From: Antarcticirhabdus aurantiaca
GTDB lineage: Bacteria; Pseudomonadota; Alphaproteobacteria; Rhizobiales; Rhizobiaceae
Length of the DNA: 64,000 nt
Reading direction: 5' to 3'
Assembly: GCF_009765365.1 (NCBI RefSeq)
Contig: NZ_VTOM01000024.1
Coordinates: 37,957-101,956, forward strand
The notes under the pieces: generated by a model
Database searches by the model: none
What the model was told of the DNA's origin: nothing
Seen by the model: the letters and a program-made list of their open reading frames with translations, nothing else
Shown here: positions 55,454 to 64,000 of the stretch, one piece after another
How the letters are laid out: every line of letters begins with the position of its first letter
Position numbering within the stretch: the first letter of the stretch is position 1
Translations under genes and position numbers: made by a program

Positions 55454-57745
55454 ATGACCGAACGCGAGCAGCAGCTTCTTGAGCGCCAGAAGGTGCTGGC
55501 CGACTTCGGTGACCTTGCAATCCGATCGGATGATCTGGACGAGGTTCTAGCAGAAGCCTGCCGGCTCGTCGCCGACGCGCTCGGCACCGAGCGCGCCAAG
55601 ATCCTGAAGATCAAGAAGGCCTCCCGGGAGCTGTTGGTACGCGCCGGGGTCGGCTGGAACTCGAACGTCGTCGGCCACTTGCGCCTGTCGATGAACGAGC
55701 ACTCCTCCGAAACATACGCCATCGTTGTCGGGGAGCCGGTGATCTGTCGCGACATCGCCGAGGAAGAGCGCTTTCGCTTTCCCGACTTCATGCGGAAGGA
55801 GGGCGTCCGCGCGCTCGCCAACGTGCCCATCTTCCTGCCCGGCCGCCATGCCTACGGCGTCCTCCAGGTGGACGACACCAAGCCCCGGCAGTTCACGCAG
55901 GACGACATCCAGTTCCTGCGGACCTATGCCGCCGTCCTGGGGCCCGTGATCGATCGCCTTCGGCAAACAAAGCGCCTTCAGGAAGCCGAAGAGCGACATC
56001 GCCAACGCGAGATCCGCTTCCAGCGCATCTTCGAGACCGCACCCGTGGGCTTGTCGGTGGTCAGTCCGGACGGGCGCTTCCTGCGCGTCAACAAGGAGTT
56101 GGAGCGCATCCTCGCCCGCCCCAGGGACGTGCTCCTTTCATCGAGTGTCGCCGACGTGACGCATCCGCCTGATGTGGAGCCGTCCATCTCGGCCATGCGC
56201 CGGACGCTTGAAGAGGGCGAGACCGTTTCGCTCGACAAGCGTTACCGCCGTCCGGATGGCGAGCTCGTGGCCGCCAACAGCAGCCTCACGCCTTTGTCGA
56301 TGTTCGATGGCTCAACCGGCGTTCTCGCTGTCACGGTTGATCTGACCGCTCGACATGAAGCCGAGGAGGCGCTTCGCCGCAGCGAGGAGCGCTTGAGCGC
56401 CCTTGTCACCGCATCCTCCCAGGTCCTCTACAGCATGGGGCCGGACTGGTCCGAGCTGCGCGAAATTGCCGGCGGCGGATTCCTCGCCGACACCGTTCGA
56501 CCAAACCCGAACTGGCTCGAGGACTACATCCATCCCGACGATCAAGCTCATGTTCTGGACGCGGTCGAGCGGGCGATCAGCGCAAAGAGCACCTTCGAAT
56601 ACGAGCACCGCGTTCGCCGTTCCGACGGCAGCTTGGGCTGGACGCTTTCGCGCGCCGTCCCGCTGTTTGGACCTGATGGCGAGATCACCGAGTGGTTCGG
56701 AGCAGCCGGCGACATCACGGAGCGACGGCAGGCCGAGGAGCGGCTGCGCGAAAGCGAGGAGCGGCACCGTTTGATCCTGGAGAGCGCGCTGGACTACGCG
56801 ATCTTCACGACCGATGCGGACGGGCGGATCGACAATTGGCCACCTGGAGCCGAGGCGGTGTTTGGCTGGAGCGCCGAGGAGGTCATGGGCGAACTCGTCG
56901 ACGTGACTTTCACCCCTGAGGATCGCGAGAACGGTATCCCAGAACAAGAGCGCGCCACTGCACGCGACGAGGGGCATGCTCTGAATATCCGCTGGCATGT
57001 GCGCAAAGGTGGCGAGCGCATCTTCATCGATGGATCGACCCGACCTTTGCAGGCAAACGGGCAAGGCAGCGCATCTGGCTTCATCAAGATCGGTCAGAAT
57101 GTCACTGCTCGTCGCGAAGCCGAACAGCGCCAGGAACTGCTGTTTGCTGAACTCCAGCACCGCACCCGCAATCTGGTCGCTGTGGTGCGCTCGATCGCGG
57201 ATCGGACCGCCGACGGCGTCTCGTCGATGGAGGCGTTCCTGCCGAGCTTCCGCGGTCGCCTGGATGCCTTGGCTCGCATCAACAGCCTCTTGTCGAAGTT
57301 GGATCACGGCGAGCGCGTCGTCTTCGACGAGATGATCCGGACGGAACTTGCGGCCCGGGGCTTTCCCGACAGCGACGGAGACGAACGCGTGGTGCTGGAC
57401 GGGCCTGCGGGCGTGCGTCTGCGCTCAGCAACGGTTCAGACCTTTGCGCTTGCGATCCACGAGCTCGCGACAAATGCGGTCAAGTACGGGGCCTTATCCG
57501 ACGAGAACGGCCGACTTCGAGTGTCATGGCGTGTCGGCCAGGACGAAACCGGGCTTGATCGGCTTCACGTCGAGTGGATTGAGAGTGGTGTCTCCGGCAT
57601 GCCTGAGGAAGGTGATCCGCCGCGTGGAGGCGGCTACGGGCGCATGCTGATCGAGCGGGCGTTGCCCTACCAGCTAGACGCCACGACGACCTATGAACTG
57701 GCGCGAGATGGGGTGCGCTGCACGATCGATCTGCCGCTGCGCTGA
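55454..57745 (+). CDS. GAF-PAS-PAS-PAS HWE-family histidine kinase
   Basis: 763 residues, no transmembrane segment. GAF about 20-175 (LDEVLAEACRLVADALGTERAK...YGVLQVDDTKPRQFT), PAS about 190-310, PAS with PAC about 313-430, PAS about 437-560. HWE kinase at the end: phospho-acceptor His in ELQHRTRNLVAVVRSIADR (about 569), N box AIHELATNAVKYGALS and the HWE motif HVEWIESG. Cytosolic light, redox or ligand sensor; the PAS modules could hold flavin or other cofactors, but no LOV NCRFLQ motif is present. No response regulator is adjacent, as is common for HWE kinases. ATG 55454 with AAAGGAG is chosen. Confidence 0.92.
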   Translation: MTEREQQLLERQKVLADFGDLAIRSDDLDEVLAEACRLVADALGTERAKILKIKKASRELLVRAGVGWNSNVVGHLRLSMNEHSSETYAIVVGEPVICRDIAEEERFRFPDFMRKEGVRALANVPIFLPGRHAYGVLQVDDTKPRQFTQDDIQFLRTYAAVLGPVIDRLRQTKRLQEAEERHRQREIRFQRIFETAPVGLSVVSPDGRFLRVNKELERILARPRDVLLSSSVADVTHPPDVEPSISAMRRTLEEGETVSLDKRYRRPDGELVAANSSLTPLSMFDGSTGVLAVTVDLTARHEAEEALRRSEERLSALVTASSQVLYSMGPDWSELREIAGGGFLADTVRPNPNWLEDYIHPDDQAHVLDAVERAISAKSTFEYEHRVRRSDGSLGWTLSRAVPLFGPDGEITEWFGAAGDITERRQAEERLRESEERHRLILESALDYAIFTTDADGRIDNWPPGAEAVFGWSAEEVMGELVDVTFTPEDRENGIPEQERATARDEGHALNIRWHVRKGGERIFIDGSTRPLQANGQGSASGFIKIGQNVTARREAEQRQELLFAELQHRTRNLVAVVRSIADRTADGVSSMEAFLPSFRGRLDALARINSLLSKLDHGERVVFDEMIRTELAARGFPDSDGDERVVLDGPAGVRLRSATVQTFALAIHELATNAVKYGALSDENGRLRVSWRVGQDETGLDRLHVEWIESGVSGMPEEGDPPRGGGYGRMLIERALPYQLDATTTYELARDGVRCTIDLPLR

Positions 57746-58009
57746 GGAACGTCTGTTTCGTTGAACATCGGTTCAGAAGCGGACAGGCAGGAAACCACCC
57801 TTGCCCATCGATTGCAGCCGCAGAAGCGGACGCTTCGGACCAGAGCACCCGCAAATGACCCTGTAAGCCGCTGTGAGGAACGTGAGGTGTTTCCGTCGTT
57901 ACGGCTACTGAGGAGGCCGCACACGATCGTTCCGGCACCTTAGATATGGCTCGACAAGGCCACTCCACGTCCTCATCACGGGCTTTGCCCAGCAGCGTGG
58001 TTCCGCTTG

Positions 58010-58216
58010 ATGAAGAAGTCCCTCCCCTGGTCGCCACGGCGGCGCTTTGCACGCACGCTCACGGTGCGGCGCTCGCGCGCTGTCTGGATCTCGAAGCGGC
58101 TGTTGAAGCGCCAGTTCGTGTTCTGGTCGGAGAGGCTCGACCATGGCCTGTCGCGCAGCTACGTCGCAGACATCCTGCGCCACCCACGCACCGACCGGAT
58201 GGAGATGGGCGCGTGA
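58010..58216 (+). CDS. Small basic hypothetical protein coupled to DUF2254
   Basis: 68 residues, basic N terminus (MKKSLPWSPRRRFARTLTVRRSR), ending HPRTDRMEMGA. Its TGA overlaps the GTG start of the DUF2254 gene (GTGA). Coding bias is moderate and no ribosome site is seen. Could be a leader peptide or a real small protein. Confidence 0.4.
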   Translation: MKKSLPWSPRRRFARTLTVRRSRAVWISKRLLKRQFVFWSERLDHGLSRSYVADILRHPRTDRMEMGA

Positions 58217-59457
58217 CGCGCGGACGCTGGCGTTGGCTCCTGCGGCAGGTCACCCGGCGGATCTGGTTCCGCGCCGGGCTCTTCTCTTTGCTCGCCGTCG
58301 CCACAGCCTTGGTGGGCGCATGGGCGAGCCCCTACATCTCGCTCGAATTGTCGGCGACCATCGGCGCCGATGCCGTGGACAACATCCTCGGCATCCTCGC
58401 CTCCTCCATGCTGACGGTGACGACCTTCTCACTGTCCACCATGGTCTCCGCCTACTCGGCGGCGACGAGCAACGTGACGCCCCGCGCCAACATCCTCATC
58501 ATGGAGGATTCGACCACGCAGAACGTTCTGTCGACGTTCATCGGCTCGTTCCTGTTCAGCCTGGTCGGCATCATCGCGCTGTCCACCGGCACCTACGGGG
58601 CACAAGGGCGCGTGGTGCTGTTCGGCGTGACGATCCTGGTGATCGGCTTCATCCTGGTGACGCTCCTGCGCTGGATCGACCACCTGTCACGGCTCGGCCG
58701 CGTCACGGAAACCACCCAGCGCGTCGAAGAGGCAGCCATAAAGGCGATCCGCGACAGACGCCGCCGCCCGCATCTCGGCTGCCGGCCGCTTCGAGACCGG
58801 GCCAACGGCATTCCGGCCGGCGCCCGGCGCGTCGCCGCGCCCGCCCTTGGCTACGTCCAGCACATCGACGTCGAGGCTTTGGGCTTGCTAGCTGCCAAAG
58901 CAAGCGCGCGCCTCTTTGTTCTGCGGCTACCCGGCGAGATGGCCGACACCACCGAGGCGATCATCGCGGTTGAAGGCGGCCCGGTCGACGACGCGGCCCT
59001 TGGCGGCTGCTTCACGATCGGCGACCGGCGTTCCTTCGACCAGGATCCGCGCTTCGGGATCTGCGTCCTGACCGAGGTCGCCAGCCGCGCCCTCTCGCCG
59101 GCGACCAACGATTTGGGGACAGCGGTCGACGTGATTGGGCGCCTCGTGCGCGTCCTGGCCGCCTGGGCGGAGCCCGCAGATGCCGATGCAACGGAAATTG
59201 CCGGCGTGTTCGTTCCCCCGCTCCGCGTGGATGATCTCTTCGACGACGCCTTTCTGGCGATTGGGCGGGACGGCGCGAACGTCGTTGAGGTCGGCACACG
59301 CCTCCAGAAGGCATTGCATACGCTTTCCCGGCTCGACCATCCGGATTTTGCCGAGGCGGCACGCCGCCACTCACGCCTAGCCATGAGGCGAGCGGAACTC
59401 GTCCTACAGCTTAACGACGACAAACGATTGCTTGAGGATCTCGCCGCGAAGATCTGA
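58213..59457 (+). CDS. DUF2254 membrane protein
   Basis: 414 residues. Four N-terminal transmembrane helices (LFSLLAVATALVGAW, DNILGILASSMLTVTTFSLSTMV, FIGSFLFSLVGIIALS, VVLFGVTILVIGFILVTLL), then a large soluble part with the DUF2254 landmarks GYVQHIDVEALGLLAAKASARLFVLRLPG, GICVLTEVASRALSPATNDLGTAVDVI and VFVPPLRVDDLFDDAF. Function unknown. Start GTG 58213 with GGAGAT six bases upstream; an open frame from 57946 has no domain content before this point. Confidence 0.88.
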   Translation: MTRGRWRWLLRQVTRRIWFRAGLFSLLAVATALVGAWASPYISLELSATIGADAVDNILGILASSMLTVTTFSLSTMVSAYSAATSNVTPRANILIMEDSTTQNVLSTFIGSFLFSLVGIIALSTGTYGAQGRVVLFGVTILVIGFILVTLLRWIDHLSRLGRVTETTQRVEEAAIKAIRDRRRRPHLGCRPLRDRANGIPAGARRVAAPALGYVQHIDVEALGLLAAKASARLFVLRLPGEMADTTEAIIAVEGGPVDDAALGGCFTIGDRRSFDQDPRFGICVLTEVASRALSPATNDLGTAVDVIGRLVRVLAAWAEPADADATEIAGVFVPPLRVDDLFDDAFLAIGRDGANVVEVGTRLQKALHTLSRLDHPDFAEAARRHSRLAMRRAELVLQLNDDKRLLEDLAAKI

Positions 59458-60099
59458 AGCCGACGCGGCCAACTGCATCTCCGGCTGAAGGTGGCTTTAT
59501 GAGACTAAGCCCAACTGTCGAACGGTCCTCTTTCCACCCAGCCGGAGCCGATCTGCGCCGATGAAGCCGGTGCCTGGAAGCGTTCCGACGAGTTTCGACC
59601 CGGCATCGCCGATCATGGGACGGGAACCCGCACCTCCCCAATCAGAGCAATTGCGCAGCCTGCATGAGGAGGATTCTGGAAGCGGATCGCCGCGCGAGAC
59701 GCGCCGACGCTTCGGCGACAAAGCCAGCCATCGTCATGCAGGTGACACGGGCATGCATGTACGCCGAGCGGCTTCATCACCGCGCTTCTTCGCGGGCGGA
59801 GCCACCTGGGACGATGCACGCGACGGATCGTTTATTGAGAAGCCGGTTCTGATCGACGACAACGAGGACCGTTGGGCCATCACCGATCTCCTGCGATGGC
59901 AGGCGGCCTGCGGCCCATCGAGACCCGAGCGCCCGTTCGTACCCCCGGCAGCGAACGCGTTCCAAGCGCCGAGGCGAGCCTTCAGCCTCGGGCTCTCCCT
60001 TTGCCGGCAAAAGCCGGATCGTCGGGAGTCACAGGCCTGGCGCAAGGCACGGAGCCGGGCGACGGGATGCGGATGCTCGGCCAGGCCATCTGACGCGCG
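59458..60099. other. Gene-poor, probably degenerate DNA
   Basis: About 640 bases without a supported gene; open frames lack domains or good coding bias. Leads into the GMC oxidoreductase relic. Confidence 0.5.
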
Positions 60100-60450
60100 T
60101 GGTGTGCCGCGGGCGACGAGGCGCGCCCCTGTCACCGGTCGCCAAGCTGATGGCGTTGGTGTTGCCGCTCGGGATCTGCGGTATGATCGAGTAGTCGATC
60201 ACCCTGAGGCCGTCGACGCCTATCACGGATAGCTCCAGCGTTAACACCGCGGCCGAATCGATGCCCATCTTGCACGCCTCACAGATGTACTAGTTCTAGC
60301 CGGCGTCGCCGCGGATGTAGTATTCCCACGCGTCGTCGCTAGGCTTGAACTCGCCCGTGAAGTAGGGGGCGAACGCTTGGGTACGGAGCGCAGCGCGCCC
60401 GATTCGGCCGCCGCGTGGGAGGACGTCGATGTCGTGGAGGGTCGCTAACC
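60100..60450 (-). pseudogene. 3' relic of a GMC oxidoreductase gene
   Basis: Minus-strand frame reads LRTQAFAPYFTGEFKPSDDAWEYYIRGDAG, then two in-frame TAG codons (60298-60296 and 60292-60290), then CKMGIDSAAVLTLELSVIG and VDGLRVIDYSIIPQIPSGNTNAIS. This is the C-terminal FAD/substrate region of choline-dehydrogenase-type flavoenzymes (CKMG...GLRVIDASIMPxIPSGNTNA). The catalytic His region is changed and no upstream FAD domain is present, so it is a remnant. Confidence 0.75.
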
Positions 60451-60650
60451 AGGTTGCGGAAGATCCGCCGCGCGTCTTTCGGATCCGCCGATCGCAGATC
60501 CAGGCAGCGGCAAGCCCCTGTCGGTCCGCTGCGCCGGCTCCATGCTCGCGGCGAGCGGGTCAAGGCGCAGTCCCCGCTCGCCAACCCGAACGACATCGAG
60601 GATCCGCCGGCGCCGCGGCGCCGAAGGTCTAAGTTGGCCGTTCGTCGGGT

Positions 60651-63248
60651 TCAGCCCGCCCGTTGCAGGATCGGGCGCTGTGCTGGACGTCGCAGGTGCG
60701 AGCGCACCTCGAACGCCGGGCTGGGCCTGCCGATGAAGTAACCCTGCGCCTGCGACCAGCCGTGGGCCAAAAGCCATCGGAGCTGTTCGGACGTCTCGAC
60801 TCCCTCGGCGGTGGTGGTCATCGACATGGCGCGACCCATCTCGCCCGCCGCGCGGACGATCGCTTCAGACTGAGGCGAGCATCCGATCTCGCTGACGAAG
60901 GAGCGGTCGAGCTTCAGCTTGTCGAAGGGGAAGGACCGCAGGTAGGAGAGCGACGAGAAGCCCGTGCCGAAATCGTCCAATGCGATCCGGACACCGATCT
61001 CCTTCAACGCGTGCAGGACCTTGAGGTTGGCCTCGCTGTCGCGGAGGAGCACGCTTTCCGTGATCTCAAGCTCGAGGCGCCGCGGGTCGAGGCCGCTCCG
61101 CACGAGGATGGCGGCGACAGCGAGCGGGAGCGTTCCCGACCTGAACTGCACGGGCGAGACGTTGACGGCGACGCTCGTGTGCGGAGGCCATTCAAGTGCC
61201 TCCCTGCACGCCTCCTTGAGCACCCACTCGCCGATGGCCACGATGCTGCCCGTCTCCTCGGCGAGCGGCACGAAGTCCGCGGGGGACACGGATCCGCGCA
61301 CCGGGTGGTTCCAGCGTAGGAGGGCCTCGGCGGCGCAGGCGCGGCCGGATGCTAGGTCGAGGATGGGCTGGTAGGCAAGTGCGAACTCGCCGTGCTCGAG
61401 CGCCCCGGCCAGGTCGACCTTAAGCGACTGGCGGGCGCGCACCCGCTCCAGCATAGCAGGCTCGAACAACCGAACAGCCGCGCCGCCGTCCGCCTTGGCC
61501 CGGTAGAGCGCCACGTCGGCCGCCTTGAAGAGCTCTCCCGCGACCGTGCCGACCGTCCGAGCCGCGGCGGCCCCGACGCTCGCGCCGAGCGGCACCTCCT
61601 GCCCCTCCAAAGAGAACGGCGCGCGCAGGCAGTCGACGATCCGCTCGCCGCAGGCGATCACGCCCTCGTCGTCCGCGTGGGCGTTCGTCGCGAGGGCGAA
61701 CTCGTCGCCGCCGAGCCGAGCGAGCGACCCCTCCGACCCGACCGCCAGCCGCAAGCGATCGGCGACCTCCCGCAGGAGCTGGTCGCCCACGTGGTGGCCG
61801 AGGGTGTCGTTGACGTCCTTGAAGCCGTCGAGGTCGACGAGGAGCACCGCCGCGTCACCCCCGGTCGCCAGCCTTCGACGTAGCTCGGCCTTGAACCTGG
61901 TCCGGTTGGGCAGACCTGTCAGCGGGTCGTGGTGCGCGAGGTGGAGGAGCTTCTCCCTGGCCAGTCTCTGGTCGGTGATGTCGCGAAAGAAGATCGACAG
62001 GCCGCGGGGACTCGGGAACGCGCCGATCTCGACCCAGGCGGAATGGGAGGGCAGGTAGGCTTCGAACTTCGAGGGAACGCCCGTTTGCAGGGCCTTGTTG
62101 TACTGGATCTCGAACTCCGTGCCGCGATGTTCGGGATACGCGTCCCAGAAGTAGTCGCCCACCTCCAGCGAGCGTTGCGCCTCGATGAAGCTGCGGCAGC
62201 GCTCGTTCATGTACGTGACGCGCCAGTCGCGGTCGACGACGAGGACGCAGTCCGTGGTGCTCCCGAGAACGGCTTCGAGCTGAGCACGCGCCTCGCGCGC
62301 CTCCTCGTGGGCGCGTCGCTGGTCGGTGACGTCGAGAAGGACCCCGACCATCTTCGCGGGGCGTCCATCCGGGCCGTCCATCGTGTCGCCGTGGCTGGCC
62401 AGATGGCGCACGGCGCCGTCGGACGTGACGATGCGGATCTCGTGCGAGAAGCCTTGTCCCTCGGCGACGAGCTCGATCGAGCGGTCGAGGAGGTGGATAT
62501 CGTCGGGATGGACCCGCTCGCGGAAGGCCGTCGCCGGGTCGATGCCGCAGTCGGGTTCGAGGCCGAGGAGGCGGAACAGCCCTTCGGACCACGTCAGCCG
62601 GCCGGTGGCCAGGTCCGCTTCCCAGCTCCCCGACATGCCGAAGCTCTCGGCACGCGACATCCTTTGGCGCTGGGCTTCAATATCCCGGTCGCGCTGTTCG
62701 GACGCGAGCCTCGCCTCCTCGAGCGCCTTTCTCTCGTCGGCCGCGTCGAGCGCCTCCTTGCCGCACCGGATCTCCTCGGCCGCGACCTCGGCGAGGCGCT
62801 CGAGCAGTGCCGCTTCGTGCGGCGCGAGTTCCCGCGGAACGAGGTCGACGATGCACATCGCCCCCACCGGCAGGCCGGGTTCGGCCCTGACGGGCGCGCC
62901 CGCGTAAAATCGGATCCCCACCCCGTCAGTCACGACCGGCAGGTGCTTGAAGCGCGCGTCCTCTCGCGCGTCGGGAACGACGAGGATCCCGTCCGCTGCG
63001 ATGGTATGGTCGCAGAAGGTTTGCGCCCGCGGCATCGGCCGTGCGGCGGCGATACCGCTGGCGGCCTTCACCCACTGCGTGTCGGCGTCGATCAGGGACA
63101 CGAAGGAGATCGGGACGCCGAAGATGTTGCCCGCCAGGGCGCAGAGCCGGTCGAGGGAGGGTTGCGCACGCTCCTCCAGGGCCCTCAACGCTGTCAGCGC
63201 TCCGACGCGCTTGAGGTCTCGGGAACGGGTGGCGGCATGGGTATGCAT
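60651..63248 (-). CDS. GAF-PAS-PAS-GGDEF-EAL cyclic-di-GMP protein
   Basis: 865 residues, soluble. GAF about 20-165 (FGVPISFVSLIDADTQWVKA...TFCDHTI), PAS about 215-330, PAS about 345-440, GGDEF about 450-600 with intact RLGGDEFAL, EAL about 620-855 with AEALLRWNHP, ITESVLL, LDDFGTGFSSLSYL and AEGVET. Both catalytic signatures look intact, so it may make or break c-di-GMP depending on signals from GAF/PAS. Monocistronic, divergent from the flanking HWE relic. Confidence 0.93.
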   Translation of the reverse strand: MHTHAATRSRDLKRVGALTALRALEERAQPSLDRLCALAGNIFGVPISFVSLIDADTQWVKAASGIAAARPMPRAQTFCDHTIAADGILVVPDAREDARFKHLPVVTDGVGIRFYAGAPVRAEPGLPVGAMCIVDLVPRELAPHEAALLERLAEVAAEEIRCGKEALDAADERKALEEARLASEQRDRDIEAQRQRMSRAESFGMSGSWEADLATGRLTWSEGLFRLLGLEPDCGIDPATAFRERVHPDDIHLLDRSIELVAEGQGFSHEIRIVTSDGAVRHLASHGDTMDGPDGRPAKMVGVLLDVTDQRRAHEEAREARAQLEAVLGSTTDCVLVVDRDWRVTYMNERCRSFIEAQRSLEVGDYFWDAYPEHRGTEFEIQYNKALQTGVPSKFEAYLPSHSAWVEIGAFPSPRGLSIFFRDITDQRLAREKLLHLAHHDPLTGLPNRTRFKAELRRRLATGGDAAVLLVDLDGFKDVNDTLGHHVGDQLLREVADRLRLAVGSEGSLARLGGDEFALATNAHADDEGVIACGERIVDCLRAPFSLEGQEVPLGASVGAAAARTVGTVAGELFKAADVALYRAKADGGAAVRLFEPAMLERVRARQSLKVDLAGALEHGEFALAYQPILDLASGRACAAEALLRWNHPVRGSVSPADFVPLAEETGSIVAIGEWVLKEACREALEWPPHTSVAVNVSPVQFRSGTLPLAVAAILVRSGLDPRRLELEITESVLLRDSEANLKVLHALKEIGVRIALDDFGTGFSSLSYLRSFPFDKLKLDRSFVSEIGCSPQSEAIVRAAGEMGRAMSMTTTAEGVETSEQLRWLLAHGWSQAQGYFIGRPSPAFEVRSHLRRPAQRPILQRAG

Positions 63249-63593
63249 GGATGCGACTTTCTGAGGTCGCCCACCACAACACGGCCGGGATAAGTTTTCG
63301 TTACGGTGGTTCGCAAATACCTATTGGTTGGCACCCTATTCTGAAGTCACTGTGCCCGCGATACTTGGAAGCCGATCGCACAAAGGTTGTAGAGCCAATA
63401 CAAGAACATGCGACCCAATTCCATACCTGTCTTCCGAGGCAGATGGATCTTGGCGGCGCCGTTCGCCTGCCGGGCATCGAATGCATCGGGTTTGCCGCAG
63501 AGACCGAACATTCTACGGCGGGCTCCGTGCGTCCGCTCTGTATTCAATCCATACGCCACCAGGTTGCCCAGAGTGCTTCCTGTCCTCAGTCTG
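63249..63593. other. Intergenic, nothing recognised
   Basis: About 345 bases, less GC-rich near 63290-63400. It probably contains the promoter of the GGDEF/EAL gene (minus strand). No gene supported. Confidence 0.45.
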
Positions 63594-63770
63594 TCATTGA
63601 AACGGTATGTCGATCGTGCAGCGAACGCCGTCAGATCCCAGTTCGAAGGTCGTCTTGGCGCCGAGCTGATAGGGCAGCGCACGCTCGATCAGCACGCGCC
63701 CGCTTTCGCGGCCACGGAGCATCGCGCCAGGTTCGGGCACGTCAGCGACCCCGGTCTCGCCGCATTCAAC
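63594..63770 (-). pseudogene. C-terminal relic of an HWE histidine kinase
   Basis: Minus strand reads ETGVADVPEPGAMLRGRESG and RVLIERALPYQLGAKTTFEL, ending SDGVRCTIDIPFQ and TGA at 63596-63594. It matches position by position the last 60 residues of the kinase at 55454-57745 (ESGVSGMPEEGDPP, RMLIERALPYQLDATTTYEL, DGVRCTIDLPLR). Upstream sequence does not continue the kinase; the IS1182-like element begins about 110 bases further on. Confidence 0.8.
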
Positions 63771-63879
63771 ACCTCACTCAAGCCGATCAAAGGCTGGATG
63801 CCGATTGCCTCTCGGATTTGAGCATTCGCTGATCCGCTAGACTCGCATGACCCTGACGGATGACGGACTGGTTTCGACC

Positions 63880-64000
63880 CTGGCTGTGTCAAAACCCTGC
63901 TCATGCTATCTTCTTCAGGGTGGTCTGGAGGATGGCATGGGACGCTTCGTTGTCGGCGCCGATCGCGATCAGGCGACGCTGTTCCCGCCCTGCCTCGAGG
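63880..64000 (+). mobile_element. Left end of an IS1182-like insertion sequence
   Basis: A probable terminal sequence (GGCTGTGTCAAAACC, around 63880-63896) precedes a transposase start at 63937. The element runs out of the window, so the other end and target duplication cannot be seen. Confidence 0.6.
63937..64000 (+). CDS. IS1182-family transposase, N terminus only
   Basis: ATG 63937 with GGAGGATGGC upstream begins MGRFVVGADRDQATLFPPCLE, the typical opening of IS1182/IS5-group transposases (MxRF...GxDRxQxTLFPxxLE). Cut by the window end; the DDE core is not visible. Confidence 0.75.
   Translation, partial: MGRFVVGADRDQATLFPPCLE

Noticed and set aside
53761..55830. Extension of the DUF3883 gene to 689 codons
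   Set aside because: Upstream of 54780 the frame is antisense to the histidine kinase and lacks coding character; a start at 54780 gives a sensible protein.
57946..58212. N-terminal extension of the DUF2254 protein
   Set aside because: No homology-like content and a good ribosome site before GTG 58213; the stretch is better explained by a small overlapping frame.

Overview
This is a 64 kb window of very GC-rich DNA with strong G/C bias at third codon positions. It contains HWE-type histidine kinases, a DUF2254 protein, PCu(A)C/SCO copper chaperones, an MntR/MntH pair and many ATGA-coupled gene starts. Together these point to an alphaproteobacterium, probably of the Hyphomicrobiales (a Methylobacterium-like relative is my guess). 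I saw no rRNA, tRNA, replication gene or CRISPR array. The metal-resistance clusters, transposition genes, insertion-sequence remnants and pseudogenes suggest a genomic island or large plasmid.

Layout. 1-13 kb is a copper region: a CusB-type efflux adaptor cut by the window start, a YtkA-like protein, a YqaA-like membrane protein, two CopA-type ATPases of different architecture, CopZ, CueR, a Cys-rich Csp-type copper store, two DUF305 proteins, a BNR-repeat protein and three small secreted Cys/Met-rich proteins. Three nearly identical CueR-type operator/promoters (5.37, 9.42 and 12.65 kb) tie the two ATPases and CopZ into one regulon. 13-26 kb holds redox and envelope genes: a thioredoxin-reductase-like flavoprotein, DsbB/DsbA, MntR/MntH around an MntR box, an AlbA_2 regulator-like protein, YnfA, alkaline phosphatase, an L,D-transpeptidase, a CDF transporter, a second DsbA and an acyltransferase. 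26-37 kb is a second metal region: a ZntA-type ATPase followed by a tightly coupled ICMT-DUF411-PCu(A)C-SCO string, a CDF-LspA operon, two MerR-family regulators, two more L,D-transpeptidases and a transglutaminase-like protease. Five similar MerR-type promoters (15.8, 31.4, 33.0, 34.6 and 35.7 kb) connect metal export with disulfide formation and cell-wall cross-linking.

37-48 kb is mobile. A decayed Rpn-type nuclease gene is followed by a cassette with a soluble FtsH-like ATPase/protease, then a TnsA-like/TniA/TniB/TniQ module that ends in a clear terminator. 48-55 kb looks like a damaged defence locus: a Rad50/SMC-like ATPase with a zinc-hook motif and two LexA/S24-like domains at its C terminus, split by an in-frame TGA and cut at its 3' end by an IS3-family remnant, beside a convergent DUF3883 nuclease-like gene. 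55-64 kb holds an HWE histidine kinase, DUF2254, a GGDEF/EAL protein, two pseudogenes (a GMC oxidoreductase tail and a second HWE kinase tail) and the start of an IS1182-like transposase.

The best candidates for undescribed biology are the SMC-S24 fusion with its DUF3883 neighbour, the transposon-linked soluble FtsH-like protease cassette, and the MerR-type regulon that includes dsbBA and L,D-transpeptidase genes.
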